Assembly (NCBI GenBank): GCA_019240635.1
Contig: JAFAYA010000014.1
Location: 1 to 64,000 of the forward strand
Reading direction: 5' to 3'
Source: Acidisphaera sp.
Lineage (GTDB): Bacteria > Pseudomonadota > Alphaproteobacteria > Acetobacterales > Acetobacteraceae
DNA: 64,000 nt
Made by a program: the position numbers and the translations under genes. Below are positions 31,201 to 38,486 of this stretch, in pieces. The first letter of the stretch is position 1. Each line of letters opens with the position of its first letter. The notes beneath the pieces were generated by a model. The model was not told the origin of the DNA. It ran no database searches and saw only the letters and a program-made list of their open reading frames with translations.

Positions 31201-31954
31201 TGCCGTCCGGCCCGCGCGGCACCTGCGTCACCTGTTTTGTGACATCGATCGCCATCAGGCCGTCGCCGTACAGATCGACGGTGTGCGCCTCCGCCCCGGC
31301 CAGCACCACGTGGCCCATGCGCGCATTGATGACGCCGGAATTGGCCACCTCCGGCGCGACCAGGGCGGCGAGCCCCGCCTGCTTGACGGTGATGACGCCG
31401 GCGTTCGCCACCATCGCGCCGGGCTTGGCCGGCTGGTCGAAGACCATGCGGCCGGCCATGAAGTTCTTCGTCGTGATCCCCGGTGCCGAGACCACCAGGC
31501 TCTGCGCATCCACCTGCGCGCCGCGGTAGAACACGACGCCCGACTGGTTCGTCAGGACCAGCTGCCCGTTGGCGTGGATCTGCCCGGCGATCGCCGACGG
31601 GTCGGGTCCGGTGACGCGGTTCAGCGTAATGGCCGACGACGAGGGCTGGTTGAAATCGACCGCCTGCTGGCTGCCGACGTCAAAACTCTTCCAGTCGATG
31701 GCGGCCCGCTGCGAGGACTGGTTGATCGTGGTGGTCCGGGCCGCCTGCGCGATGGAGGCGGCGCCCGCCACGACCTGACCGCCCATCGGCTGCGCGTTCG
31801 GCGCCGGCTGCGCTGCGACCGGCAGGGCGACGACGCTCAGCACGGCGGTTTGCAGCGCGGTCGTGCGCAGCAGGCTCGCCCGGTCGCGGCGCAGCACGCC
31901 GAGCAGCCGCACGCCGCCCTGCAGGCAGGCTGGCCGGCTCCGGCGTTTGCCCAT
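19205..31954 (-). CDS. Giant (4249 aa) filamentous-haemagglutinin-type TPS exoprotein/adhesin (TpsA)
   Basis: Signal peptide then TPS haemagglutination domain (INQSSQRAAIDWKSFDVGSQQAVDFNQPSSSAITLNRVTGPDPSAIAGQIHANGQLVLTNQSGVVF); long beta-helix-like repeats; cognate TpsB 41 bp upstream. Confidence 0.96.
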   Translation of the reverse strand: MGKRRSRPACLQGGVRLLGVLRRDRASLLRTTALQTAVLSVVALPVAAQPAPNAQPMGGQVVAGAASIAQAARTTTINQSSQRAAIDWKSFDVGSQQAVDFNQPSSSAITLNRVTGPDPSAIAGQIHANGQLVLTNQSGVVFYRGAQVDAQSLVVSAPGITTKNFMAGRMVFDQPAKPGAMVANAGVITVKQAGLAALVAPEVANSGVINARMGHVVLAGAEAHTVDLYGDGLMAIDVTKQVTQVPRGPDGKPVAALVTNSGLIRADGGTVQLTAKAADGIVQNLVDAGGRIEAASVGTKAGTIAIDGTGGSIVVTGQIEAVGRAPGSTGGQIELDASKTVNVRSGAVVDASGASGGGVIAIGTTLPRAIGGPGVKPTMTAARTVVARGARIAADSQARGNGGQGNGGQVTLLSSGITNFSGTITARGGKLGGNGGNVEISGPKLGLHGGVDVTATHGAMGNITLDPANLTITNSAANNGDLTDNTNPNLGYNTGGTTTDASVSPAAIEALHGNVRLQTTDNLTVASSVSLTTAGQSLTLEAGDNLQVNALVTISTAGSITLAAASSDIPGFNSAGGLSLIRGASVTTSGGDVNLSAGSAGIKVDDSSVAVSSGHTIALNADKLNVYGFTLALDAPNGVIAVAPATPGLPVELINSGTAASGSLVVSQYEIGLMSAATLRLGSGTAGQITIGSSSTDHISLAGVSSVSGGITTLDLETSAGVTEVGSLNIGALTGNARSLVSMGVLANTITNLAGFGALGGLSLGNTGDITVSGVVTAPNVVAIQTQPNGTLSAGNITIGSTITATDVSLIAGSTSVGAAVSESSTGLLNAGTLTGTADSFTLSSPGNSISDLGSLSAGSSVVVDDGVPLTVIGSVGAGTSFSATGVGITLANGGTLDTPRTTVASTGPFTETGNGALITSTLGGSASSVSLGGTANQVTTLGGFTASTGGFSLTDSTPLTVAGTVSVATGQLLSISDDSIGFGSDSPKRLVATSGTVALSPSSANAPLLVFASGAANATGLSLRASNLASYVTTSTLQLGSATTGNITLGNTGDAITIPGSVANTLALVTDATGVVTEGGPLTVGALTGNAGSVALGNANLVGTLGNFASTNGFSLTNAQSLSVTGTVTGGTGVTLAVSTGGLMVASSISASSVRLTDSDTSASGGSIVQTGGTISASTSLYLSAPKAITQSGGEVIAGTLGIGGDPTVTLTGANNTIGHLAGVLAANLALTDQSGVSITGFVDVGGTASLVSQGTIGEGTTYGLFAGTLTGSAAAVVLPNADNEVATLGDFHSTGGFTLANSGSLTVAGSVSDGVGISLLEHGTLALAGTLGAPSISLVAHNATIFNDFGSLVVPGVISQTAGAISGPTLVTLGADGSIAQSGGSISTGLLEANAPGGVSLTGTANLVADLGSSSSAGGFALADAQSLTVTGPVTDAPGVSLSVIGDLTIANTISGPTVYLGATGAITETSTGIVDATTLLTGSAGASTSLGQVGNSVASIGSFSSGGNFLLSDSVPLTVAGTVSVGTLDTLAIADNSPSFASGGALVAPGGTVALAPLTPNGPVTLASSGGFTGSLAVTANTLQIGSATTGAIDIASPVALAGAGTLDLVGTAISETGTGAISVSTLEGTGTSATLNGANSIANLGSFTTTPGGFSLTNAQSLAVTGTVTGGTGVTLAVSTGNLIVASSITAPTVRLIAGDTAAAGGSIVQTGGTISASTSLYLFAYNAITQTGGGLIAGTLGIGGDPTVTLTGANNTIGHLAGVYAANLALTDQSGVSITGFVDIGGTASLVSKGTIGEGTTYGLFAGTLTGSAAAVVLPNADNEVGTLGDFHSTSGFTLANSGPLTVTGSVGDGVGISLSEFGTLGLAGTLAAPTIGLVAHTETLAAPTFGLIAQARALAAAARYVGVISQTAGAVSGPTLVTLGADGSIVQSGGSISTGLLEANAPGGVSLTGTANLVADLGSSSSAGGFALTDAQSLIVSGPVSDPPGISLSIAGNLTIASSLTAPTVYLGATGAITETSTGIVDATTLTGHGAGVSIGYAVNSVSNIGSFASSGNFLLVDTAPLSVIGTVSAGSLDTLAISDNAPTLAAGGFLSAPGGLIAIAPTTPGTGITLAAGGGLGTSPAVNAATLQIGSSTAGPISIAGAFDLTGASTLDLVSHGAITESGSVAAQVLDGSAASAALNGGNSVATLGSFATAGGFSLTNTVPLLVNGPVNDTGVGVAIFDPGHAITVAGVVSGPTATLSATGTGGAVVQTGGSIATTGALVLDGGSIGQSGGTISAGTLIGSAGQVTLTGSSNLVANLGTFAVATPPGQTYSADFRLDDTRGLTVIGPVTAGGTIALDVTGTGSNLTIANALAAGPLLDLIATGGTISEAAGADASATTLIGRAAAATLTGINDFATLAGFYTSNGLTLTNSAPSLTVAGPVLDTTSVVISEPGTLLVSGTVAAPGVTLDATPTFGTFANEGVIDITGAVVAGATAALNASGSITESGFVDAVTLTGSSGGTTSLASITNAVTDLGGFTSTGAFGLADGTGLAVTGTVSAPSLSVAIGGALTEPSGSLRVTTLTGNASSASLGQIANSISNLGPFTTTGGFALTDGAPVTVAGTVMVGNGQTLTLADDAPSFIGGAPLIAVGGTVVLAPATVGDALALGGGGFGSGSSVIANTLQIGSASTGSITITGSLDLTGANTLDLVSGSTIAETGVGAIAAPVLDGSAAAATLGGGNAVGTLGGFTIASGFSLNDTVPLAVNGPVVSSAGGVSLSDPGQPITVAGLVSAPTVTLSATGVGGAILQTGGTLAASGVLVLDGGSIAQTGGSIVAPLLEGSASGNVALTGTANAIATLGSFSDTGTFGLNDAVGLAVVGPVSAASVGLVAAGTLAISGIIDAPSQTSLSGTVISETSTAGVATGLLTGSATSAALTGANDVGTLGGFTSSGGFTLDSAFGLVVRGPVADLTAIAIDEAGPLTLAGTIGAPVVSLAATNTGSLPGTISQTAGAVTAGQLTLAAAGGIGQSGGSIVAGTLTGDSGTTASLTQTSNAIADLASFHSGGDLSIADGTALAITGPVGAGALGLTIAGALTEPSGSIAAVTLTGSAASAALGLIANSIGNLGSFTTTGDFALTDGTPLTVAGMVTVGTGHTLTIADDAPSFAAGGSLVASGGTVALAPATAGDALILGGGSGFGSGSRVTANTLQIGSASTGSISITGALDLTGANTLDLVSGAAIAETGAGAIAAPVLTGQASAATLTGGNAIGALGSFATTAGFSLTNAQSLTVSGPVSDANSGVRLELTGGSLTLAGSVAGPSVTLFALGGGIAQQSGAVSASNVLYMNAAGAITQAGSAGLTAGTLEVVQTGGAGVSLTGGGNTIANLATIDTPPGGFSLVDQSGVNISGFVGDPSSNLTLNVGGSLSINSSLLGNQVDLIAAGDITAPTGGLRATTLTGSARSLTVTGPFNYVGTLGDFVTNSGFTLTNRSISPVVSGTLRDGAGITLTARGTLGVSGTLSAPSVSLAAATYTGTFGSVAGVISQTAGLIDGGTAVSLTAGSEIVQSGGSLITGTLSGSSGGPALLAEPTNAIGTLGGFTAAGQLTLADGQALAIGGTVSAPAATLLVSGALSEPAGAISTGLLSGTASSASLRLIGNSIASLGGFVTSGDFALADGSGVAIAGSVSVGTGHTLTLADDAPSFGASGSLIAPGGTVVLAPATVGDALSLGGGSGFGSGSRVTANTLQIGSTSTGPISITGALDLTGANTLDLVSGAAIAETGAGAIAAPVLQASGSAASLNGANAIGTLQNVTIAGNLALTDTAPLVVAGAVQAGTGSTLAALGLDVAGNLTVPGTLSSTGSMSLTASGGVISETGAGQVSAGTLAGSAAAAELGGANTIATLGSFAAGNDLTLNDTAALTVAGPVSATTVTLIDGPGITFTGNLAASTLRLSASNPVVQSAGTLAVGTLTGSAGTLAQFGPDAPGPAAYVGTLGAFSVTNVGTLALADAEPLVIAGPLSAANIAISAPGTVVLSGGSIATDGLPVPQQSAAQPTRPGSYIAVLAGTGGTSQLLQTGTTTITPLDGTTDTVRLDVPASGGSITLDNLSAPTTNLVLATAGGAITGVVDVASLTVLGQTGSAALSGIVNGIGGTAAAPISAIAPGVNVAYTINGCVIMTTCGAGLPVLPPIVTFTTTLPSTLIPGELLLTYLLGGQSEGATPLQVQTLFGGLITIVAPRDYEDPDVLLPNISDRDY
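20600..28800 (-). repeat. Higher-order tandem modules (~1.58-1.66 kb each) within the TpsA gene
   Basis: The marker a[g/g]tcgagcg before 'LQIGS..TG.I.I.G..DLTGA.TLDLVS' recurs at 20658, 22269, 23847, 25464 and 27120, with a diverged version near 28740. Confidence 0.8.
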
Positions 31955-31995
31955 ATGTTCGCGCCCCCACTCGTTCCGGGAATAGTGTAGCCGTT

Positions 31996-33807
31996 TCAGA
32001 ACCGGGCCAACACTCTCCAGTAGACCGCGTCGGCCTTGAGCGCCTGGACACTACCCGGCGTGGCACCCGGAAAGCGCGTATTGCGGATCACACCTTCCAG
32101 GTCGAATTCGGTGTGCGAGGTCACGTTCAGCCGCACGCCGATGCCTTCCGAGGAAAGCCGCGCATTGGCCTCCGCCGGCGTATTCTGCCAGGCCTCGCCG
32201 CGGTCGTAATAGGCATAGAACTGGGTGGCCAGCAGGATCGGCCGGTTGAACAGGTTCAGGTTGAAGCCGGTGTTCAGCTGCAACTCGAGCGTCCAGGCGT
32301 ACGCGGAATCGCCGCTGACCTCGCCGGAGTAAAAGCCGCGCGTGAACTCGGTCCCGCCAAGGTAGAACTTCTCCGCCGGCGGCACGATGTCGCCGGAGTA
32401 CTGCCCGGCGAGCAGGCCCTTCAGCGCCAGCGTCCAGCCCGGAAACGGCTCCATCAGCGTCTGCGTGCGCACCAGTTCGCCCGAGAGCTTGGTGAAGTCC
32501 ACCCGCTCGCCGGGCCGGCCCGGCAGCGGGTTGCTGTTGCCAGACGCACCGAGGCCGTTGATCCCCTGCGACAGCCGCACCGTCACGTCGTTGATCGCCG
32601 GGCGCGCGTCGCCGAGCAGCAGGTCCTGCCGCGCATAATCCGTGCCGATCCGTGCCACCCGCAGCGAGTCCCGGCTGACCCGCGTCTCCGCCCCGTTCGG
32701 GCCGCTGGCGGTGCGGACTTCGCTTTCGATCACGTCGAAATACCCGGCCACATTCAGCGTCTGGATGCGCGAGCGGATGATCGGGTAGCTCGCCGACACG
32801 CCGAACACCGTGGTGAAGCCCTGGTATCCGACCGAGCGGAGAAAGTCCGACGGCGTCGAATCGCCCTGGCCGAAATAGAGCCGGATTTTTGCGCCGGAAC
32901 CGCCGACGAAAGTCTCGAACGCCGCCTGCCCGAATGTCTGGGTGTCGGCGGCGGTCTTGTACAGCGACAGCTCGGTCCGCTCGCCGAATTCGGTGAAGCT
33001 GTTGGCGTCCAGCACCAGCAGCCCTTCCTCGGGTCCGGTCAGCCGGAAGGCGCGGTTATCGATCGTGAACAGCCCATCGAACATCTTACGCTGCACCTGC
33101 GCGACCAGGGTCAGCGCGCCGGGCTCGTCGGCCGACGGGCGCAGCACGGCGTGCAGGGTGACCCCCGGCACGTCCTGCGCCAGCAGCAGCCAGCGCTCGA
33201 GCGAGGCGGTATCGATCGGCCGGACTTCGGTCAGGTGGTGCAGGAAGCGGAGCACCTGCGTACCCGCCGGGCCGATATCGCCCTCCAGCCGTACGTCGGC
33301 GATATGCCCCTCGATCACCGTCAGGCGCAGATGGCCGCCGGCATCCACCGCGGCGCTCACCGTGGTCAGCGGATATCCGTCCCGCCGGTACAGGTTGAGG
33401 ATGGCGACCCGCGCCGCCTCGATGCGCGACAGCGGCACGGCGGGACCGGTCAGTCCGACCGTCAGCCCGGCCAGACGCTGCGGGTTGTAGGCAGTCGCGC
33501 CCTCGACCGTGACGCTGCTGACGTGCACGGAAACCGCCGGGACCTGCGCGTTCGGCGGAGCGGCCGGCAGCTCCGGCAGCCCGGACCCTACCGACGGCGG
33601 CGTAGGCGGCAGAATGCGCGGAATGGGCGAACCTTGCGGCACCGCGTTGTCGGTGATCGGCGGCGCAGCCCTCTGCGCGTGCGCGGGCCAGGCGGCCAGC
33701 AGCGCCGCCAGGACCAGTCCCACGCATTGCGTGCGCAAGAGCCCGCTGCCCGCCGGGCACCGCCGACCAGGACCGCCCCCGGCCCGCCCGCCCGCTTGCC
33801 TCATCAA
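31996..33807 (-). CDS. TpsB-family outer-membrane transporter (ShlB/FhaC/HecB)
   Basis: Signal peptide, POTRA (VSSVTVEGATAYNPQRLAGLTVGLTG...RIEAARVAILNLYRRDGYPLTTVSAAVDAGGHLRLTVIEGHIADVRLEGDIG), C-terminal barrel ending ...VYWRVLARF. Confidence 0.95.
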   Translation of the reverse strand: MMRQAGGRAGGGPGRRCPAGSGLLRTQCVGLVLAALLAAWPAHAQRAAPPITDNAVPQGSPIPRILPPTPPSVGSGLPELPAAPPNAQVPAVSVHVSSVTVEGATAYNPQRLAGLTVGLTGPAVPLSRIEAARVAILNLYRRDGYPLTTVSAAVDAGGHLRLTVIEGHIADVRLEGDIGPAGTQVLRFLHHLTEVRPIDTASLERWLLLAQDVPGVTLHAVLRPSADEPGALTLVAQVQRKMFDGLFTIDNRAFRLTGPEEGLLVLDANSFTEFGERTELSLYKTAADTQTFGQAAFETFVGGSGAKIRLYFGQGDSTPSDFLRSVGYQGFTTVFGVSASYPIIRSRIQTLNVAGYFDVIESEVRTASGPNGAETRVSRDSLRVARIGTDYARQDLLLGDARPAINDVTVRLSQGINGLGASGNSNPLPGRPGERVDFTKLSGELVRTQTLMEPFPGWTLALKGLLAGQYSGDIVPPAEKFYLGGTEFTRGFYSGEVSGDSAYAWTLELQLNTGFNLNLFNRPILLATQFYAYYDRGEAWQNTPAEANARLSSEGIGVRLNVTSHTEFDLEGVIRNTRFPGATPGSVQALKADAVYWRVLARF

Positions 33808-34129
33808 GCCCGCGCTCTCCCCTGTTGCTCGGCCGAGTGTAACCGCAAGCCGCCCGCTTCAAAGAGGAAGGTGAAGCTTCGACCGGAAAGCCTTCATTGC
33901 GCGCGCGAATTGCCCAGGTTTGTGTCGGGCCGGCAACATGAACCGTGCCCGCGCGCCGTGCGGCGCGGGTTGTCAGCGCGTTCGCCCCGACCCTATCGTC
34001 GCCCACCTTCGACCCGCGAAAGGCCTGGATGGACCGCACTGACGAGGCCGCCTTCCCGTGGCCGAGCCGAGGCCGCACCGCTGCGAACCCCGGGACAGCC
34101 GCCCGGGCGCACGCTTCGTAGCGGTCGCG

Positions 34130-35632
34130 ATGGCCAGGCCGGCTCGCGGAACCAGCGTCGTGCGCGGCGGCCGCCTGGCCGATCCGGCGAGGCGTCGCGG
34201 CGTGCTCGCCGACATCCTGATCACCGATGGGGTCATCCGCGAGGTCGGTCCGCCCGGACTGCCCGCCCCGGAGGGCGCCGAGATCATCGACGCGACTGGC
34301 CTTCTGCTGCATCCCGGTCTGGTCAACGCCCACACGCATGGGCATGGCGGGCTGGCTCGCGGCCAGGGCGATCGCTGGACGCTCGAACTGCTGCTGGTCG
34401 CCGGAAGCTGGATCGGCGACAGCGACATGCTGGCCGACAAGAAGCTCTCGGCGACGATCTGTGCCGCCGAGATGGTGCTGAAGGGCTGCACCGCCGCCTA
34501 CGACCTCTACGCCGAATTCCCGCTTCCGACCGTGGAAGGCATCGACGGGGTGGCCGAGGCCTACGCCGAGACCGGCATGCGCGCGGTCGTGGCGCCGATG
34601 GTCGCCGACGTCTCGCTCTACGACGCGATCCCCGGGCTGCTGGGCGCGCTTCCCCCCGCCCTGCGCGAGGCCGTCGCCGCGCTGCGGCCCGGCGACGGCG
34701 CGCGCTGCGTCGCCGCGCTCGGCGACATCATCAGGCAGTGGCGCTGGGACGGCGAGGACATCCGGCTTGCGGTCGCGCCGACGATCCCGCACCACTGCAC
34801 GCACTCCTTCATCTGCGGTTGCGCGCGCCTGGCCCGCGAGCACGGGCTGCGCATCCATACGCATGTGGGCGAGTCGAAGGTGCAGGCCGTCACGGGCATG
34901 CGCCGCTACGGCCGCACGCTGCTCGCCCAGCTGGACGAATGGGGCATCGTCGGACCGGACTTCACCGCCGCCCACGCCGTCTGGCTGGACGACGACGACA
35001 TGCGCAGGATGGCCGGCAGAGGTGCCACCGTCGCGCACAACCCCGGCAGCAACCTGCGGCTCGGCAACGGCCTGTTCCAGCTGCGCCGCATGCTCGATCT
35101 CGGCGTGACGGTCGGCATCGGCACCGACGGCGCGAGCTGTTCGGACAATCAGAACATGTACGAGGCGATGCGCCTGGCTTCGATGGTCTCCAAGGGACAG
35201 AGCCCGGACATCCGCGCCTGGGCCTCGGCCGAGGAGGTCTGGCACGCCGCCACGCGCGGCAGCGCGCAGGCGCTCGGCATCGCCGACATCGGCGCCATCG
35301 CGCCGGGCCACAAGGCCGACCTGGTGTTCCTCGACCTCGCAGCGCTGAACTGGATCCCGCACAACTGGACGGTCAACCAGCTCGTCCACGTCGAGGACGG
35401 CACGGCGGTGCGCCACGTCATGGTCGGCGGGCGCATGGTGGTGCGTGACGGCCGGCTGCTCACCGTCGACCTCGCGCGCCTCGCGCGCGAAGCGGAAGCC
35501 GCGCGCGAGCGGCTGGAGCAGGCCAACGAAGCCGCGCGCCGCCTCGCCGACCGGCTCGCCGTGGTGGTGGACAGCCACTGCCGCGGGCTCGCCGCGAGCC
35601 CGTACCATATCGAGCGCTACCTGCGGACCTGA
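34130..35632 (+). CDS. Amidohydrolase family protein (SsnA/TrzA-like deaminase/chlorohydrolase clan)
   Basis: HPGLVNAHTHGHGGLARG, IHTHVGESK, AAHAVWLDDDDMRRMAGRGATVAHNPGSNLRLGNG, GIGTDGASCSDNQNMYEAMRLA. Confidence 0.9.
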   Translation: MARPARGTSVVRGGRLADPARRRGVLADILITDGVIREVGPPGLPAPEGAEIIDATGLLLHPGLVNAHTHGHGGLARGQGDRWTLELLLVAGSWIGDSDMLADKKLSATICAAEMVLKGCTAAYDLYAEFPLPTVEGIDGVAEAYAETGMRAVVAPMVADVSLYDAIPGLLGALPPALREAVAALRPGDGARCVAALGDIIRQWRWDGEDIRLAVAPTIPHHCTHSFICGCARLAREHGLRIHTHVGESKVQAVTGMRRYGRTLLAQLDEWGIVGPDFTAAHAVWLDDDDMRRMAGRGATVAHNPGSNLRLGNGLFQLRRMLDLGVTVGIGTDGASCSDNQNMYEAMRLASMVSKGQSPDIRAWASAEEVWHAATRGSAQALGIADIGAIAPGHKADLVFLDLAALNWIPHNWTVNQLVHVEDGTAVRHVMVGGRMVVRDGRLLTVDLARLAREAEAARERLEQANEAARRLADRLAVVVDSHCRGLAASPYHIERYLRT

Positions 35633-35706
35633 CCGCCGGGCTTACCCGCCGGTTCACCTTTGCCGGACCAGGATGCGGCCGCGGTCATCATCCTCCCCGT
35701 CACGCC

Positions 35707-37059
35707 ATGGCCTTCAACTACTCGGTTGTGCTCGACGATCCCGCCGACCTCGGCGGCAGCCAGGATGCCGGCCTGGTCGCCGACCTCCAGGCCGCGGCGG
35801 CCGACTGGTCGCGCTATATCGCCGGGCTCGGAACGCTGGTGATCCAGCTCGACATCGCCGCAACCGCCGGCGGACGTGCCGAGGGCGAACCCACCATCGA
35901 CGCCTACGTCGGCACGCTCGACGGCCATTCCCTTTATCTCCCGTCCAGCATCGTCGAGCTTCGCGCAGGCCAGCATGTCGCCGGCTACAGCAGCGACATC
36001 ACGATCACCATCGACCCGAGCTATCTCGCCGAGCTTTACGTGAACCCCGATCCCGGTGACGCCGGCACGGTCCCCGCCGACGCGGTCGATGCCGTCTCGG
36101 TGTTCCGTCACGAGCTGGCGCACGGCTTTGGCTTCGGCGGCCTGACCACGCCCGAGGGAAGCCTCGGTGCCGACGAGACCCCGTTCGACCTCTATATCGA
36201 TAAAGAGGCCGACGGCTCCGCCTACTTCACCGGGCCGGATGCCGAAGCGGTCTATCGCGGCCCGGTACCGCTGACCACGCTGCCCAACGGCGAGGGCTAC
36301 GCCCACCTCGGCAACCAGCCCGGCGACCCGCTCGCGCAGGACCTGATGAACGGCGTCGACTTCCAGGCCGGCACCACCTACGCGATTTCCAGCCTGGACG
36401 TGGCGATCCTCGCCGATGTCGGCGTGCCCCTCGCGACCCCGGCCTCGGCCGACGTTCCGACACCGTGCTTCCTTGCCGGCACGCGCATCCTCACCCTATC
36501 GGGCGCGATGCCCGTGGAGGCGCTCGTCCCCGGCATTCATGTGCTGACAAGGACCGGGCGCCTCGCTCCGGTGGTCTGGGTCGGCCAGCGCCGCGTCGCC
36601 TGCGACCGCCACCCGCACCCCGAGCGCATCCGGCCGGTGCGCGTGCGCGCCCACGCCTTCGCCGAGGGCGTGCCGGCCCGCGACGTGCTGCTCTCGCCCG
36701 ATCACGCCGTGCTGACCGACGGGGTGCTGATCCCGGTCGGCCGCCTGCTCAACGGCCGTTCCGTCGCGGCCGATCCCAGGCCCGTCGCCCACTACGTCCA
36801 TGTCGAGCTCGACCGGCACGACGTCGTGCTCGCCGAGAACCTGCCGGTGGAGAGCTACCTCGACACCGGCAACCGCGGCCAGTTCGGCGGGGCTTCGGTC
36901 AGCCTGCATCCGGACTTCGCCTCGTCCGGCGCAGGCGGCACCTGCGCCCCCTTCGTCCTCGCCGGGCGGGCCGTCACCAAAATCCGCCAGCGGCTGCTGG
37001 CGCGTGCCGCCCGCAAGGAGCAGGCCGCAAGGCAGGGCGCCCGAGCGCAAAGCGCGTAG
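35707..37059 (+). CDS. HELAH-motif protease-like domain + C-terminal Hint domain protein (copy 1)
   Basis: [24 protein letters not shown]; Hint region PCFLAGTRILTLSGAMPVEALVPG...[23 protein letters not shown]...[17 protein letters not shown]. Confidence 0.85.
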   Translation: MAFNYSVVLDDPADLGGSQDAGLVADLQAAAADWSRYIAGLGTLVIQLDIAATAGGRAEGEPTIDAYVGTLDGHSLYLPSSIVELRAGQHVAGYSSDITITIDPSYLAELYVNPDPGDAGTVPADAVDAVSVFRHELAHGFGFGGLTTPEGSLGADETPFDLYIDKEADGSAYFTGPDAEAVYRGPVPLTTLPNGEGYAHLGNQPGDPLAQDLMNGVDFQAGTTYAISSLDVAILADVGVPLATPASADVPTPCFLAGTRILTLSGAMPVEALVPGIHVLTRTGRLAPVVWVGQRRVACDRHPHPERIRPVRVRAHAFAEGVPARDVLLSPDHAVLTDGVLIPVGRLLNGRSVAADPRPVAHYVHVELDRHDVVLAENLPVESYLDTGNRGQFGGASVSLHPDFASSGAGGTCAPFVLAGRAVTKIRQRLLARAARKEQAARQGARAQSA

Positions 37060-37115
37060 AACGGGCGATGCAATTCTGCTAGGGGTTGCTGTCCAGCGAC
37101 CATCCGCACGGCGCC

Positions 37116-38486
37116 ATGACCTTCACGTACGCCATCGACCTCCAGGACCCTCACGACCTCGGCGGCAGCGACGATGCCGGGCTGGTCACCGACCTCGCCG
37201 CCGCCGCCGCCGACTGGTCGCAGTACATCGCCGGTGCCGGCACGCTCGTCATCGCCCTCGATTTCGCCGCTCTCGGCAGCGGCGTGCTCGCCAACGGCGG
37301 CGCCACCGTCGACATCGGCAACGGCGGGACGTTGGACGGACGGACGCTGCTGACCCCCTCCAGCATCTACGAACTGACCACCGGCCAGCACGTCCAGGGC
37401 TACACGACCGATATCACCGTCACCGTCAGCACCGAATATCTGGACAGCCTCTACATCGATCCGGACCCCGCCGACGGCGACGCCGTCCCGGCCGGCGAGT
37501 ACGACGCGCTCTCGCTGCTGCGCCACGAGCTGGCGCACGGCTTTGGATTCGGCGGCGCCACCACCTCGTCGGGATCGCTTGGCTCGGAGGAAACGCTCTG
37601 GGATCACTATCTGCAGAAGAACCCCGACGGCACCGCCGACTTCGTCGGCCCGACCGCGGAGTCCGTCTATGGCGGCCCGGTGCCGATCACCACGCTCGAC
37701 AACGGCGAGGCCTATTCGCACGTCGGCAACAGCGCCGACGGGCCGCTCGGCCAGGACCTGATGAACGGCGTCGGCATGCAGGCCGGCCGCACCTATGACA
37801 TCTCCAGCGTGGATCTGGCCATGCTCAGCGATGTCGGGGTGCCCGTGAGCAGCTACCCCCAGGACATCGTCCCGTGCTTCTGCGCCGGCACGCGCATCCT
37901 GACCCCGGATGGGGAGGTGCCGGTCGAGGATTTGCGGGTGGGCGATCACGTCCGGACCGCCTCCGGTGCTGCAGTTCCGATCGTCTGGATTGGCCGGCGC
38001 CGGGTTGACTGCCGGGGGCGCTGTGACCCCACATCGGTCAGCCCGATCCGCATTTCCGCCGGCGCCTTCGCCGCCGGCCGGCCCGCGCGCGACCTGCTGC
38101 TTTCGCCGGATCACGCCGTCTACGCCGAGGGTGTGCTGATCCCCGCCCGCCACCTCGTCAACGACGCCAGCATCCGGCGCGAGGCCGCCGGAATCGTCCA
38201 GTACCTGCATCTCGAGCTGCCGGCCCACGACGTGCTGCTCGCCGAAGGGCTGCCGGTCGAGAGCTACCTCGACACCGGCAACCGCATGCAGCTCGAACCA
38301 GGGATCAGCCCGGCGCGGCCTGCACGCATATCCTGCGCACCGCTTCGCTGCGACGGCCAGCACGTGGCGCGCGTGCGCCGACGCTTGCGTGCCCGCGCCG
38401 CGCTGCGGACGCTACCGCCGGCGCGCACGGCAGCGCCGAACTCGGAGCGACGGCTCACGCCACCAGCGGTGCCCGCTCGCTGCTGA
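37116..38486 (+). CDS. HELAH-motif protease-like domain + C-terminal Hint domain protein (copy 2, tandem paralog)
   Basis: [51 protein letters not shown]...[23 protein letters not shown]...[17 protein letters not shown]. Confidence 0.85.
   Translation: MTFTYAIDLQDPHDLGGSDDAGLVTDLAAAAADWSQYIAGAGTLVIALDFAALGSGVLANGGATVDIGNGGTLDGRTLLTPSSIYELTTGQHVQGYTTDITVTVSTEYLDSLYIDPDPADGDAVPAGEYDALSLLRHELAHGFGFGGATTSSGSLGSEETLWDHYLQKNPDGTADFVGPTAESVYGGPVPITTLDNGEAYSHVGNSADGPLGQDLMNGVGMQAGRTYDISSVDLAMLSDVGVPVSSYPQDIVPCFCAGTRILTPDGEVPVEDLRVGDHVRTASGAAVPIVWIGRRRVDCRGRCDPTSVSPIRISAGAFAAGRPARDLLLSPDHAVYAEGVLIPARHLVNDASIRREAAGIVQYLHLELPAHDVLLAEGLPVESYLDTGNRMQLEPGISPARPARISCAPLRCDGQHVARVRRRLRARAALRTLPPARTAAPNSERRLTPPAVPARC

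Noticed and set aside
27926-31990. 1354-aa plus-strand ORF antisense to tpsA, and other long plus-strand ORFs across 20046-30482
   Set aside because: Low-complexity Arg/Ala/Pro- or Ser/Val-rich translations with no recognisable domain; expected antisense ORFs in GC-rich repetitive coding DNA
32113-35448. 1111-aa plus-strand ORF across tpsB and the amidohydrolase
   Set aside because: Antisense/out of frame to two well-supported genes; Arg-rich composition
35707-38486. Inteins in the HELAH proteins
   Set aside because: Hint is C-terminal with no downstream extein and no HN-(C/S/T) end; fits a Hedgehog-type Hint domain rather than an intein
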